A DNA stretch of 39,978 nt from contig NZ_JAPDOD010000069.1 in the NCBI RefSeq assembly GCF_027587205.1, positions 1-39,978 on the forward strand, in the 5' to 3' direction. A program made the translations under genes and the position numbers. Source of the DNA: Solirubrobacter ginsenosidimutans. GTDB lineage: Bacteria; Actinomycetota; Thermoleophilia; Solirubrobacterales; Solirubrobacteraceae. Under the pieces are notes generated by a model that saw nothing but the letters and a program-made list of their open reading frames with translations, was not told where the DNA came from and did no database searches. Below are positions 22,864-30,937 of this stretch, piece after piece. Each line of letters opens with the position of its first letter. Within the stretch, counting starts at the first letter, position 1.

Positions 22864-23588
22864 TGCACGCGAAACTCGTCGGCGTCCCCGGCTCGCATCC
22901 CTGTGTCAGCGCCGAGCTGATGCTGCGCTACAAGGGCGTCGAGTTCTCCCGCCTGGACCTGCCGAACATGTCGCACAAGGCGATCCTGCCGCTGCTGCGC
23001 TATCGCTCCTCGACGGTGCCGGTGATGACCCTGGAGGGCAAGCGGATCAGCGGGACGATGAAGATCGCCCGCGCGCTGGAGCACTTCGTGCCGCGGCCGA
23101 CGCTGTTCCCGGAGAGCGACCGGGCGACGATCGAGGGCGCCGAAGCGTGGGCGGACTCGGTGCTGCAGGACGGGGTGCGGCAGATCGCGCGCTACAGCGT
23201 GGGTCACGACCGGGAGGCGATGGCGAGCTTCCTCACCGCGCCGGTGATGAAGATCCCCGCGAGCACGATGCGCGCGATCCTGCCGGCGATCCGCCCGGTC
23301 GTGCTGCTGCAGATGCGCACCTCCGAGGAGACCGCGCGAACGTGCCTGGCGGCGCTCCCGGCGCAACTGGACCGCGTCGACGCGCTGCTGGCCGAAGGCG
23401 TGATCGGCGGCGAGCAGCCGAACGCGGCGGACTTCCAGGTCGCGCCCGCCGTCCGGCTGATGCTGTGCTTCGATCAGCTCGCTCCGTACATCGAGGATCG
23501 CCCAGCGGGTCGCCATGCCCGGGCGTACGTGCCGGAGTATCCGGGCCGGTTCCGGGAAGCCTTCCCCGCAGCGTGGCTTCCGTTCTGA
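22863..23588 (+). CDS. Glutathione S-transferase-like protein
   Basis: A 241-residue protein with a thioredoxin-fold N-terminal domain (KLVGVPGSHPCVSAELMLRYKG, then STVPVMTLEGKRISGTMKIARALE, residues about 3-78) and a helical C-terminal domain (about 90-235). The cis-proline-containing VPVM and the following S-x-T/KIARALE are typical GST features, with a CxxA-like start SHPCVSAE. Actinomycetes usually make mycothiol rather than glutathione, so the thiol used and the reaction are unknown. It is coupled to the serine hydrolase upstream and the cupin downstream by TGATG overlaps, which implies a shared small-molecule conversion pathway. Confidence 0.85.
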   Translation: MHAKLVGVPGSHPCVSAELMLRYKGVEFSRLDLPNMSHKAILPLLRYRSSTVPVMTLEGKRISGTMKIARALEHFVPRPTLFPESDRATIEGAEAWADSVLQDGVRQIARYSVGHDREAMASFLTAPVMKIPASTMRAILPAIRPVVLLQMRTSEETARTCLAALPAQLDRVDALLAEGVIGGEQPNAADFQVAPAVRLMLCFDQLAPYIEDRPAGRHARAYVPEYPGRFREAFPAAWLPF

Positions 23589-24037
23589 TGAGCAACGTCT
23601 TCGAACCCGAATGGGACGCCGAGCGCGACGCGGAGCCGTTTCGCTGGAAGCGCGCGCGGCTCGGCCGGCAGACCGGCGCGCGCGACCTCGGCGCGTCGCT
23701 GTTCGAGGTCCCGCCCGGCGCGGCGACCTTCCCGCTGCACGCCCACTTCGCCAACGAGGAGCTGCTCGTCGTGCTGACGGGTCGCCCAACGCTGACGACT
23801 CGCGAGGGCAAGCGCGAACTGCGCGAGGGTGAGGTCGTCAGCTTTCCCGCCGGCCTCGAAGGCGCGCACCGGCTCGACAACGAGACCGATGCGCCGGTGC
23901 GCATCCTGATCGTGTCGACGATGCGCGCGCCCGAGATCAACGCGATGCTCGAGGACGGCAAGTTCTGGCTGCGCGACTACGCCCCGGGCACCGATCCTCC
24001 CGACGGCGCCTTCGACGTCTGGACCACGCCGGACTGA
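23588..24037 (+). CDS. Cupin-domain protein
   Basis: A 149-residue single-cupin protein. The cupin motif 1 is PLHAHFANEELLVVLTGRPTL (metal ligands H, H and E), and motif 2 is REGEVVSFPAGLEGAHRL with the last ligand His. The tail ALTMRAPEIN-like region (STMRAPEINAML, then DYAPGTDPPDGAFD) is shared by many small cupins of unknown role. The ATG at 23588 overlaps the GST stop, so it belongs to the three-gene operon that starts at 21655. A strong inverted repeat lies 8 bp after its stop. Confidence 0.85.
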   Translation: MSNVFEPEWDAERDAEPFRWKRARLGRQTGARDLGASLFEVPPGAATFPLHAHFANEELLVVLTGRPTLTTREGKRELREGEVVSFPAGLEGAHRLDNETDAPVRILIVSTMRAPEINAMLEDGKFWLRDYAPGTDPPDGAFDVWTTPD

Positions 24038-24044
24038 CGATCTC

Positions 24045-24078
24045 GACCGTCAGTCGAATGAGGATTCGACTGACAGTC
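24045..24078 (+). promoter_or_regulatory. 34-bp inverted repeat after cupin operon
   Basis: GTCAGTCGAAT (24049-24059) pairs with ATTCGACTGAC (24064-24074) around a GAGG loop, and the flanking GAC/GTC extends the stem to 14 of 15 pairs (one C-A mismatch). No T-tract follows, so it may be a T-less terminator for the upstream operon or an operator for the amidase gene whose start is 68 bp further on. Confidence 0.6.
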
Positions 24079-24146
24079 CAATGTGCAGATCATGTGAGCC
24101 GGGTTAGCGTCGCGGTGGGTCACTGTCCACCACGGAGGGAACTGGA

Positions 24147-27100
24147 ATGAAACTCGCGATGCTCGCACTGGCGTGCGCGCTCGTCTGTGCGGCGCCGGCA
24201 CGCGCCGCCGATCTGAACCTCGAGACACTCGACGGCCCGACGGCCGTCAAGCTGATGGATGAGGGCAAGCTGACGTCGGTCGAGCTCACCCGCGCCTACA
24301 TCGCGCGGATCGCCGCGCTCAACAAGAGCGGCCCCGGCCTCAATGCGGTGTCGCAGCTCAACCCGACGGCGTTGCAGGACGCCGCGCTGCTGGACAAGGA
24401 GCGCAAGGAGGGCCACGTCCGCGGCCCCGCGCACGGCCTCCCGATCCTGCTCAAGGACCTGATCGACGTGAAGGGCATGTACACGTCGGCGGGCAACTAC
24501 TCGCTGCGCAACTCGTTCCCGGCGATCGACTCCGGCGTGGCCAAGAAGCTGCGCGAGAACGGCGTCGTGATCCTCGGCAAGCTCGGCCTGTCCGAGTACG
24601 CGAACTTCTTCGGCAACCAGCCGTCCGGGTTCTCCAACCTGACCGGCCAGGTGCTCAACGCGGTCGACGCCGACCAGAACCCGTCCGGGTCCTCGTCGGG
24701 CTCCGGCTCGGCCGGCGCCGCGGCGCTCTCGGCGCTGACCATCGGCACCGAGACCTCCGGCTCGATCATCTCGCCGTCGCAGGCCAACGGCCTCGTCGGT
24801 CTGCGCCCGACCGTCGGCCTCGTCCCCGGCTACGGCATCGCGCCGATCTCGGCCTCGCAGGACACCGCCGGCCCGATGGACCGCACGGTCGCCAACGCGG
24901 CGATGACGCTGCAGTCGATCGCCGGCCCCGATCCCCACAACGCGGACTACTACCGCGGGATCTGGGGCCCCGGCATCAACGACGCCGACATCATCCCGCC
25001 GGTCCCCGCGACCGTGCCGAACTACATGTCCGCGCTGGACCTGAACTTCGTTCGCGGCAAGCGGATCGGCTGGAACGGCACGAGCGCCGAGGTCAACACG
25101 GCCAAGGCCGCGCTCGCGGCCGCCGGCGCGATCCTCGTCGAGCGCCCGGTGATCTCGCCCGCCGGCATCGGCGGCTCGGTCCTCAACTACGAGGCCCACC
25201 GCGACATCGACCACTACTACGCCCACCTCGGGCCGGACGCGCCGATCAAGAGCCTCCAGCAGGAGAACGACGACAACTTCGCCAACGAGCACGAGGCGCT
25301 GAAGTTCGGCAACTCGACGCACGCGGCGGCGCTGGCGATCGACGTCAGCCCGCTGTCGGCCGCCTCGATCGCCTACCGCGAGACCCTGCTGACGGGCAAG
25401 ATCCTCAGCCACCAGGGCATCGACCGGATGATGCAGAACGACACGCCGGCCGATCCTTCCGACGACTTCATCGCGATCCTCGGCTCCGTGTCCAACGGTC
25501 CGCGCGCGGGCTACCCGCAGCTGACGATCCCGATGGGGTACAGCACGACGACGCGGCGGACTTTGAACGTCTCCATCCACGCCAACGCGTACAAGGAGCG
25601 CGACCTGATCGGCGTCGCGTACGTGATCGAGCAGGCCACGAAGTTGCGCAAGCCGGCGAGCGAGGTCAACCCGAGCATGTACCGCTGCGCGCACACGGTC
25701 CCGGCGCCCGCGTTCTCCGAGCGTGGGTCCTGCAACCCGGACTACGAGTCGACGATGAAGCTGGTCGGCGGCGCCGCTCCCACCCTCCCGTTCTCGCTGG
25801 AGACGGAGTCGGTCAAGTCGCTGCAGGACCGCATGACGGCGGGGACGCTGAACGCCGAGACGCTGACCAAGGCCTACCTCGCCCGGATCGCGGCGACCAA
25901 CGCCGAAGGCCCGGCGCTGCAGGCCGTGCGGGCGTTGAACACCCACGCGATCGAAGAGGCGAAGCTGCTCGACCGCGAGCGGGCGACGTCCGGCTCGCGC
26001 GGCCCGCTGCACGGCATCCCCGTGCTGCTGGACGACGTCATCGACGTGTCCGGGCTCCCGACCACCGCAGGCTCGATCGCGCTGCAGAAGTCGATGCCGA
26101 ACAGTGACGCGGCGCTGGTCGCGAAGCTCAAGGCGGCGGGGGCGATCATCCTCGGCAAGACCAACGTCTCCGAGCTCAACGGCCTGCTCGACGGCAATGC
26201 GCCGGAGGGCTACTCCGCGCTCGGCGGCCAGGTGCTGCTGCCGTCGGACACCGACAAGACACCGGCCGGTTCGGCGGCGGGCTCCGCGGCCGCGACCGCC
26301 TCGGGCCTGGCAGCGCTGACCGTCGGCCTGGAGACCTCGACCGATTCCGCGCAGATCATCGCCCCGGCGGGTGTCGCGGGTGTCGTCGCGCTGAAGCCGA
26401 CGGTCGGCCTCGTTTCGAGTGACGGCGTGCTTCCGGTCGCCAAGTCCCAGGATGCGGCCGGGCCGATCACGCGCACGGTGGCCGACGCCGCGACGGGCCT
26501 CTCGGCGCTCACCGGCACGGCCTACACCGTCGCGCCGGGCGGGCTGACCGGCAAGCGCGTGGCCGTCGTCGGGGCGCCGCCGGCGTCCGTGCTCACCGCG
26601 ATCACGGGTCTCGGGGCGACCACCGTCACCAAGACGGCCGGCACGACGACCGCCGCGAGCATCATCAACCGCTCGTTCGAGAAGGACCTCAACGCCTACC
26701 TCGGCGGGACCTCCGGCGGGGCGGGCTCGCTTCAGGGCATCGTCAACTACAACACCGCCAACCCGGTCGAGGGCCTGAAGTACCAGCAGGGCCAGCTCGT
26801 CGGGGCGCTCAGCCCGGACCTCTCGGCGCTGGCGGCCGACACCGCCGCGGGCAAGTCCCAGAGCGCGGGCGTGCTGGACACGCTGCTCAGCGACACCGAC
26901 GTGATCCTCGTTCCCTCCGGCAGCACGCTGGTCAACATCGCCGACCGGGCGGGCTACCCGGTCCTGACCGTCCCGGCCGCCTACGGTACGGGCGGCTCCG
27001 GCCGCAACCCGATCGGCGTGTCGTTCATCGGCAAGGCGAACGGCGAAGCCGCTCTGTTGAACAGCGGCTACGCGTTCGAGCAGGCCACGAACGTGCGCAA

Positions 27101-27590
27101 GGCGCCGAGCGATACGAACCCGAGCATGTTCCGCTGTGTCCCGGGCTCGTTCTTCTTCTCACCGCATCACTGCCACCCGGGCGACCTGCTGAGCCCGACC
27201 GCGAACGGCCCGGTCGAGACGCCTGTCGCGGGGGACGTCGGCGGGTCCGTCCCGGCGACGCTCTCGCTGGTCCTGGGCACGCCGGCCGCGACGTTCGGCG
27301 CGTTCACGCCGGGCGTCACGAAGGACTACACCGCGAACACCACCGCCACCGTCATCTCGACGGCCGGTGACGCGGCGCTGTCGGTCTCCGATCCCGGCCA
27401 CCTCATGAACGGCACGTTCTCGCTGCCGTCGCCGCTGGCCGTGTCGTTCTCGAAGGCCGCCTGGACCGGTCCCGTCTCCAACGAACTGGTGACGGTCACG
27501 TTCAAGCAGCACATCGACTCGACCGACGCGTTGCGCACGGGCGCCTACTCCAAGACGCTCACGTTCACGCTGTCGACCACCACGCCGTAG
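24147..27590 (+). CDS. Secreted tandem amidase (second half catalytically degenerate)
   Basis: A 1147-residue exported protein with a signal peptide (residues 1-20) and a good GGAGGGA ribosome site. The first amidase-signature domain (about 25-510) has the triad Lys103 (LLKDLID), the cis-Ser in PSGSSSGSG (about S183) and the nucleophile Ser206 (ETSGSIISP). A second copy begins near residue 550 (SVKSLQDRMTAGTLNAETLTKAYLARIA) and has Asp629 instead of Lys (LLDDVID), PAGSAAGS without the cis-Ser, and ETSTDSAQIIAP without a clear nucleophile. It is therefore probably non-catalytic. The C-terminal 120 or so residues form a beta-rich domain ending LSTTTP, as seen on other exported Solirubrobacterales proteins. 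A hairpin follows the stop. It may hydrolyse amide bonds outside the cell; the substrate is unknown. Confidence 0.9.
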   Translation: MKLAMLALACALVCAAPARAADLNLETLDGPTAVKLMDEGKLTSVELTRAYIARIAALNKSGPGLNAVSQLNPTALQDAALLDKERKEGHVRGPAHGLPILLKDLIDVKGMYTSAGNYSLRNSFPAIDSGVAKKLRENGVVILGKLGLSEYANFFGNQPSGFSNLTGQVLNAVDADQNPSGSSSGSGSAGAAALSALTIGTETSGSIISPSQANGLVGLRPTVGLVPGYGIAPISASQDTAGPMDRTVANAAMTLQSIAGPDPHNADYYRGIWGPGINDADIIPPVPATVPNYMSALDLNFVRGKRIGWNGTSAEVNTAKAALAAAGAILVERPVISPAGIGGSVLNYEAHRDIDHYYAHLGPDAPIKSLQQENDDNFANEHEALKFGNSTHAAALAIDVSPLSAASIAYRETLLTGKILSHQGIDRMMQNDTPADPSDDFIAILGSVSNGPRAGYPQLTIPMGYSTTTRRTLNVSIHANAYKERDLIGVAYVIEQATKLRKPASEVNPSMYRCAHTVPAPAFSERGSCNPDYESTMKLVGGAAPTLPFSLETESVKSLQDRMTAGTLNAETLTKAYLARIAATNAEGPALQAVRALNTHAIEEAKLLDRERATSGSRGPLHGIPVLLDDVIDVSGLPTTAGSIALQKSMPNSDAALVAKLKAAGAIILGKTNVSELNGLLDGNAPEGYSALGGQVLLPSDTDKTPAGSAAGSAAATASGLAALTVGLETSTDSAQIIAPAGVAGVVALKPTVGLVSSDGVLPVAKSQDAAGPITRTVADAATGLSALTGTAYTVAPGGLTGKRVAVVGAPPASVLTAITGLGATTVTKTAGTTTAASIINRSFEKDLNAYLGGTSGGAGSLQGIVNYNTANPVEGLKYQQGQLVGALSPDLSALAADTAAGKSQSAGVLDTLLSDTDVILVPSGSTLVNIADRAGYPVLTVPAAYGTGGSGRNPIGVSFIGKANGEAALLNSGYAFEQATNVRKAPSDTNPSMFRCVPGSFFFSPHHCHPGDLLSPTANGPVETPVAGDVGGSVPATLSLVLGTPAATFGAFTPGVTKDYTANTTATVISTAGDAALSVSDPGHLMNGTFSLPSPLAVSFSKAAWTGPVSNELVTVTFKQHIDSTDALRTGAYSKTLTFTLSTTTP

Positions 27591-27597
27591 ACGGACC

Positions 27598-27628
27598 TGG
27601 TCGGGCGGCTACTTCGGCCGCCCGACCA
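27598..27628. terminator. 12-bp-stem hairpin at convergent 3' ends
   Basis: TGGTCGGGCGGC (27598-27609) pairs with GCCGCCCGACCA (27617-27628) around TACTTCG. It follows the amidase stop by 7 bp and overlaps the last codons and stop of the convergent response regulator, so it can serve both transcripts. No T-run follows on either strand. Confidence 0.55.
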
Positions 27629-28253
27629 CGCCGTTCTCGTAGGCGTAGATCACGGCCTGCACGCGGTCTCTGAGGCCGAGCTTGCCGAGCAGGTTGGACA
27701 CGTGGCGCTTGGCCGTGGGCTCCGCCACGACGAGCGCCGCGGCGATCTCCGCGTTGGAGAGCCCGCCGGCGATCAGCTGCAGCACCTCGCGCTCGCGGTC
27801 GGTGAGCGCGGCGACGCCGCCGTCGGCGGGGGTCGAGGCGGGGAGCCGGTGCGCGACACGATCGAGCAGCTGGCGGGTGACCTGCGGGGAGAGCACCGCG
27901 TCGCCGCCCGCCACGGCCTTGACCGCGGCGACGAGCTCCTGGCGCGGCACGTCCTTGGTCAGGAAGCCGCTCGCGCCCGCGCGCAGCGCCTCGACGATGT
28001 ACTCGTCCAGGCCGAAGGTCGTGAGCACGAGGATCTTCTCGCGCGGCAGCCGGCGCGTGGCCTCCAGCCCGTCCATCCCCGGCATCCGGATGTCCATCAG
28101 GATCACGTCAGGCCGGTGCTGCTCGGCCATGGCGATCGCCTCGGCGCCGTTGTCGGCCTCGGCGACGACCTCGATCATCCCGGTCGCTTCGAGCACGGTC
28201 TTGAACCCGGTCCGCATCAGCGGCTGGTCGTCGGCGATCAGGACGCGGATCAT
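27609..28253 (-). CDS. NarL-type response regulator
   Basis: A 214-residue response regulator. The receiver has the acidic pair in IADDQ, the phospho-acceptor Asp in [11 protein letters not shown] (about residue 54), the Thr in LVLTTFG and the Lys in FLTKD. The LuxR output domain lies at about 148-205 ([22 protein letters not shown], then [14 protein letters not shown]). Its ATG overlaps the kinase stop (ATGA at 28253-28250), so kinase and regulator are made together. It probably controls the ABC transporter operon it belongs to. The C-terminal codons are part of a strong hairpin shared with the convergent amidase. Confidence 0.92.
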   Translation of the reverse strand: MIRVLIADDQPLMRTGFKTVLEATGMIEVVAEADNGAEAIAMAEQHRPDVILMDIRMPGMDGLEATRRLPREKILVLTTFGLDEYIVEALRAGASGFLTKDVPRQELVAAVKAVAGGDAVLSPQVTRQLLDRVAHRLPASTPADGGVAALTDREREVLQLIAGGLSNAEIAAALVVAEPTAKRHVSNLLGKLGLRDRVQAVIYAYENGVVGRPK

Positions 28254-29140
28254 GCGGTGTAGGGAAGCTCCGCTCGCACTTCGTAGCCGTGCCCGGCGCG
28301 CGGGCCGACCTGCAGCGTGCCATTGAACGCGGCGACCCGCTCGCGCATGCCGACGAGGCCGTGGCCGCCGCCGTTGGTATCGGATGGCTCGCCACCCTCG
28401 TCGGTGACGCGCAGCTCGAGCGCGTCGTCGCCGTAGTGGACGGTCACCGCGGCGGCCGCCCCGCCCGCGTGGCGGATGACGTTGGTCACCGCCTCCTGCA
28501 CGATCCGGTAGGCACTGGCGTCCAGGCCGCCGGGAAGCGGGCGCGGGGCGCCCTCGACCGTGAAGGTGATCGGCACCCCGGCGCCGCGCGCGTCCTCGAT
28601 CACGCCGCCGAGATCGTTCAACCCCGGCTGCGGCGCGAGGTCCGCGTCGTCGCGCAGGACCTTCAGCGTGCGGTGCATCTCGCCCATCGTCCGCCGCCCC
28701 AGCGCGGCGATGGCGTCCGCCCGCTCGTCGCCGGTGACCGCCGCGAGCGCCTCCGCCTGCACCACCATCAGCGACACGTCATGGCCGACCGCGTCGTGCA
28801 GTTCGCGCGCGATCCGCAGCCGCTCTTCGGCCGCGGCCGCCTCGAACAGCAGCTCCCGCTCACGCGCCGCCGCCGCGCGCTGCAGCACCCGGTAGCGGGC
28901 GACCGCGATGACGGCGGCGGAGAAGACGACCGTCGAGATCGGCTCGACCGGGTGATCCATCTTCACCAGCTGCACGAGCAGGATCGCCGCCGCCGCGGCA
29001 ACCCCGTGCCGGAGGTCGCGCTCGGCCAGCACGTAGAGCGGCACGAGTGCCGCGAACACCCACGGGATCGCCGCCGGCACGGCGATCCCCACCGCGAGAA
29101 CCGCGACGAGGATCGGGATGGGATGCCGGCGAAGCAACAT
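28250..29140 (-). CDS. HisKA_3-type sensor histidine kinase
   Basis: A 296-residue membrane kinase. The N-terminus has about four membrane helices (residues 8-85: [59 protein letters not shown]). The HisKA_3 dimerisation domain holds the phospho-acceptor in [16 protein letters not shown] (about residues 106-121), the N-box is [12 protein letters not shown] and the G-box is [12 protein letters not shown]. The ATG at 29140 is immediately preceded on its own strand by a repeat element that fills the whole gap to the ABC permease. The cognate regulator follows with an ATGA overlap. The small sensor part and the ABC partners suggest sensing of a membrane-active compound or transporter flux. Confidence 0.92.
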   Translation of the reverse strand: MLLRRHPIPILVAVLAVGIAVPAAIPWVFAALVPLYVLAERDLRHGVAAAAAILLVQLVKMDHPVEPISTVVFSAAVIAVARYRVLQRAAAARERELLFEAAAAEERLRIARELHDAVGHDVSLMVVQAEALAAVTGDERADAIAALGRRTMGEMHRTLKVLRDDADLAPQPGLNDLGGVIEDARGAGVPITFTVEGAPRPLPGGLDASAYRIVQEAVTNVIRHAGGAAAAVTVHYGDDALELRVTDEGGEPSDTNGGGHGLVGMRERVAAFNGTLQVGPRAGHGYEVRAELPYTA

Positions 29141-29185
29141 AAACGCGACCTAAGGGGCCAGACCCCTTAGGTGGGGTTTAGATTT
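29139..29185 (-). repeat. Palindromic intergenic repeat, copy 1
   Basis: ACCTAAGGGG (29148-29157) and CCCCTTAGGT (29163-29172) form a perfect 10-bp stem with loop CCAGA. On the plus strand it is preceded by CATAAA plus four GC bases and followed by GGGGTTTA and a TTTC. A near-identical copy lies at 30890-30937. Copy 1 fills the gap between the ABC permease stop (29180-29178) and the kinase ATG (29140-29138), and both codons lie inside the repeat. Confidence 0.85.
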
Positions 29186-29873
29186 CCTGGGTGCGGGTCT
29201 TCCAGAGGCCGCTGCCGAGTCCGGCGAGGGCCCAGGCGAGGATGATCCCGATCGCGCCCGCCAGAGGCAACGAGGCGAGGATGCCCTCGGCACCGTCGAG
29301 GCGGGAGATCGCGACCGCGGGGATCGCCCAGCGGGCGTCGCCGAGCACGTCCAGCTGGGCGAGCAGCGGGGCGATGCCGAGCTGGAAGGCCAGCGCGATG
29401 CCCATCACGGGTCCGCTCTTGCCGGTCAGCGCGGCCAGGCCGACGCACACCGCGGCGGTCAGCGCGCCGGACGTGAGCACCTGGGCGCCGCCGCGCAGGA
29501 ACGAGCCGAGCGAGGGCGAGGACAGCAGCGCGGAGGCGACGACGGCGATCGCGAGCATGCCGAGCGTGATGATCCACGCCGCCGGCACGCGCGAGAAGAA
29601 CAGGGCGGTGCGGGAGCGACCGGTGGCGACGAGGTCGCGGAAGACGCCGGACTCGATGTCGGCGCCGCCGGCCGTGGCGCCGATGATCGCGCCCGCCACC
29701 GAGGCGATCAGCGTGAGCACGCCGGTGGCGGTGTCGAAGTCGCCGCCGTCGTCGAGGAAGAACCCGGCGCCGAAGTAGGCGGCGACGGCGCCGAAGACGA
29801 AGAACGCGACCACGGCCATCATGCCGGTGCGGCGTCGCAGCTTGAGGAGATCGGCACGGATCAGGCGGGTCAT
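29178..29873 (-). CDS. ABC-type transporter permease
   Basis: A 231-residue membrane protein with six predicted helices (from GMMAVVAFFVFGAVAAYFGAG through AGAIGIILAWALAGLGSGL). It resembles the ABC-2-type permease of antibiotic/peptide exporters in its N-terminal RLIRADLLKLRRR motif. It pairs with the ATPase upstream, whose stop overlaps its start by 1 bp (TGATG). Its own stop TAA lies within the palindromic repeat. The kinase and regulator genes follow, so it is part of an ABC plus two-component module. Confidence 0.85.
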   Translation of the reverse strand: MTRLIRADLLKLRRRTGMMAVVAFFVFGAVAAYFGAGFFLDDGGDFDTATGVLTLIASVAGAIIGATAGGADIESGVFRDLVATGRSRTALFFSRVPAAWIITLGMLAIAVVASALLSSPSLGSFLRGGAQVLTSGALTAAVCVGLAALTGKSGPVMGIALAFQLGIAPLLAQLDVLGDARWAIPAVAISRLDGAEGILASLPLAGAIGIILAWALAGLGSGLWKTRTQEI

Positions 29874-30808
29874 CAGGCGTGCTCCAGTCGGGTCGTCATG
29901 CTCAGGAACTCGTCTTCCAGCGAGCGCGTGACGGGGGCCACGCGCTCGACCTGGATGTCCTCGGCCAGCAGGCGGCGCAGGAGGACGGTGACGACGTCCA
30001 GGTCGCGCGGGGCGTCGGGCGCCAGCGTCGCGCGGATGCCGCCGTTGTATTCGATCGCCCGCGTCACGGCGGGCACGCCGGCCAGCACGCCGGCGGCCTT
30101 CACAGTGGGTGACGCGACGATGTCGATCGTCCGCTCGCCGCCCGCGGTCAGCGCCTCGATCGTGCCCTGGACGACGACGCGCCCGTTGTCGACGATCGCG
30201 GCCAGGTCGCAGGTCTTCTCGACCTCGTCGAGCAGGTGCGAGGAGAGCAGCACCGTGCGCCCCTCGTCGACCAGCGAGCGCACGAGCCCGCGGAACTCGA
30301 GGATGCCCGCCGGGTCCAGGCCGTTGACCGGCTCGTCGAGGATCAGCAGCTCGGGGTCGCAGAGCAGGCAGCGCGCGACGCCGAGACGCTGGCGCATGCC
30401 GAGCGAGTAGGTCTTGACCTTGTCATCGGCGCGGTTGCCTAGGCCCACGCGCTTCAGCGCGGCGTCGACGCGTCCGTGAGCGCTTGCGTCGCGCGCCGCG
30501 GCGTGGACGTGGAGGTTCTCGCGGCCGGTCAGGTGCGGATGGAAGCGCGGCTCCTCCACGATCGCCCCGACGCGCGCCAGCGCCTCCGCGCGGCCAGAAG
30601 GCAGGTCGTGGCCGAGCAGCCGCATCGTCCCCGTCGTCGGCTGCGCCAGCCCCAGCAGCAGCCGTACCAGCGTCGTCTTGCCGGCGCCGTTGCGCCCGAG
30701 GAATCCGAACGCGCACCCGCGCGGGACCTCCAGGTCGATGGACTCCAGCGCCGCGCGCTCACCGAAGCGCTTGCCGAGTCCGTGGGTTTCGATGGCGAGG
30801 GAAGGCAT
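29873..30808 (-). CDS. ABC transporter ATP-binding protein
   Basis: A 311-residue ABC-2-type ATPase. Walker A is GRNGAGKTT (about residues 38-46), the signature is YSLGMRQRLGVARCL, Walker B is LLILDEPVNGLDP, and the switch His is in VLLSSHLLDEVEK. The 90-residue C-terminal extension (from GGERTIDIVASP to the end) is typical of the antibiotic/drug-export DrrA/CcmA group. ATG at 30808 is used; ATG at 30817 would add three residues. It is the first gene of the four-gene operon ending at 27609, and its upstream gap of 82 bp contains copy 2 of the palindromic repeat. Confidence 0.92.
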   Translation of the reverse strand: MPSLAIETHGLGKRFGERAALESIDLEVPRGCAFGFLGRNGAGKTTLVRLLLGLAQPTTGTMRLLGHDLPSGRAEALARVGAIVEEPRFHPHLTGRENLHVHAAARDASAHGRVDAALKRVGLGNRADDKVKTYSLGMRQRLGVARCLLCDPELLILDEPVNGLDPAGILEFRGLVRSLVDEGRTVLLSSHLLDEVEKTCDLAAIVDNGRVVVQGTIEALTAGGERTIDIVASPTVKAAGVLAGVPAVTRAIEYNGGIRATLAPDAPRDLDVVTVLLRRLLAEDIQVERVAPVTRSLEDEFLSMTTRLEHA

Positions 30809-30889
30809 GGGCACCATGCTGCGCCGCCGCGGCCGATCCGTCGTCGGCCGCGCGACCCATCTGCACCCGCCGGCTACACCGTTCGGACC

Positions 30890-30937
30890 ATAAAGCGCAC
30901 CTAAGGGGCCAGACCCCTTAGGTGGGGTTTAAGTTTC
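30890..30937 (-). repeat. Palindromic intergenic repeat, copy 2
   Basis: ACCTAAGGGG (30899-30908) and CCCCTTAGGT (30914-30923) with loop CCAGA, preceded by CATAAA plus GCGC and followed by GGGGTTTAAGTTTC. It starts right at the DipZ stop codon (TGA at 30938-30936) and lies upstream of the ABC ATPase. Copies 1 and 2 are in the same orientation and match over about 45 bp, differing at the GC tetranucleotide and a few positions near one end. Confidence 0.85.

Noticed and set aside
29139..30937. ABC genes as a composite transposon between two repeats
   Set aside because: No transposase or target duplication is visible, and the repeats sit exactly at stop and start codons, better explained as independent insertions of a REP-like element.
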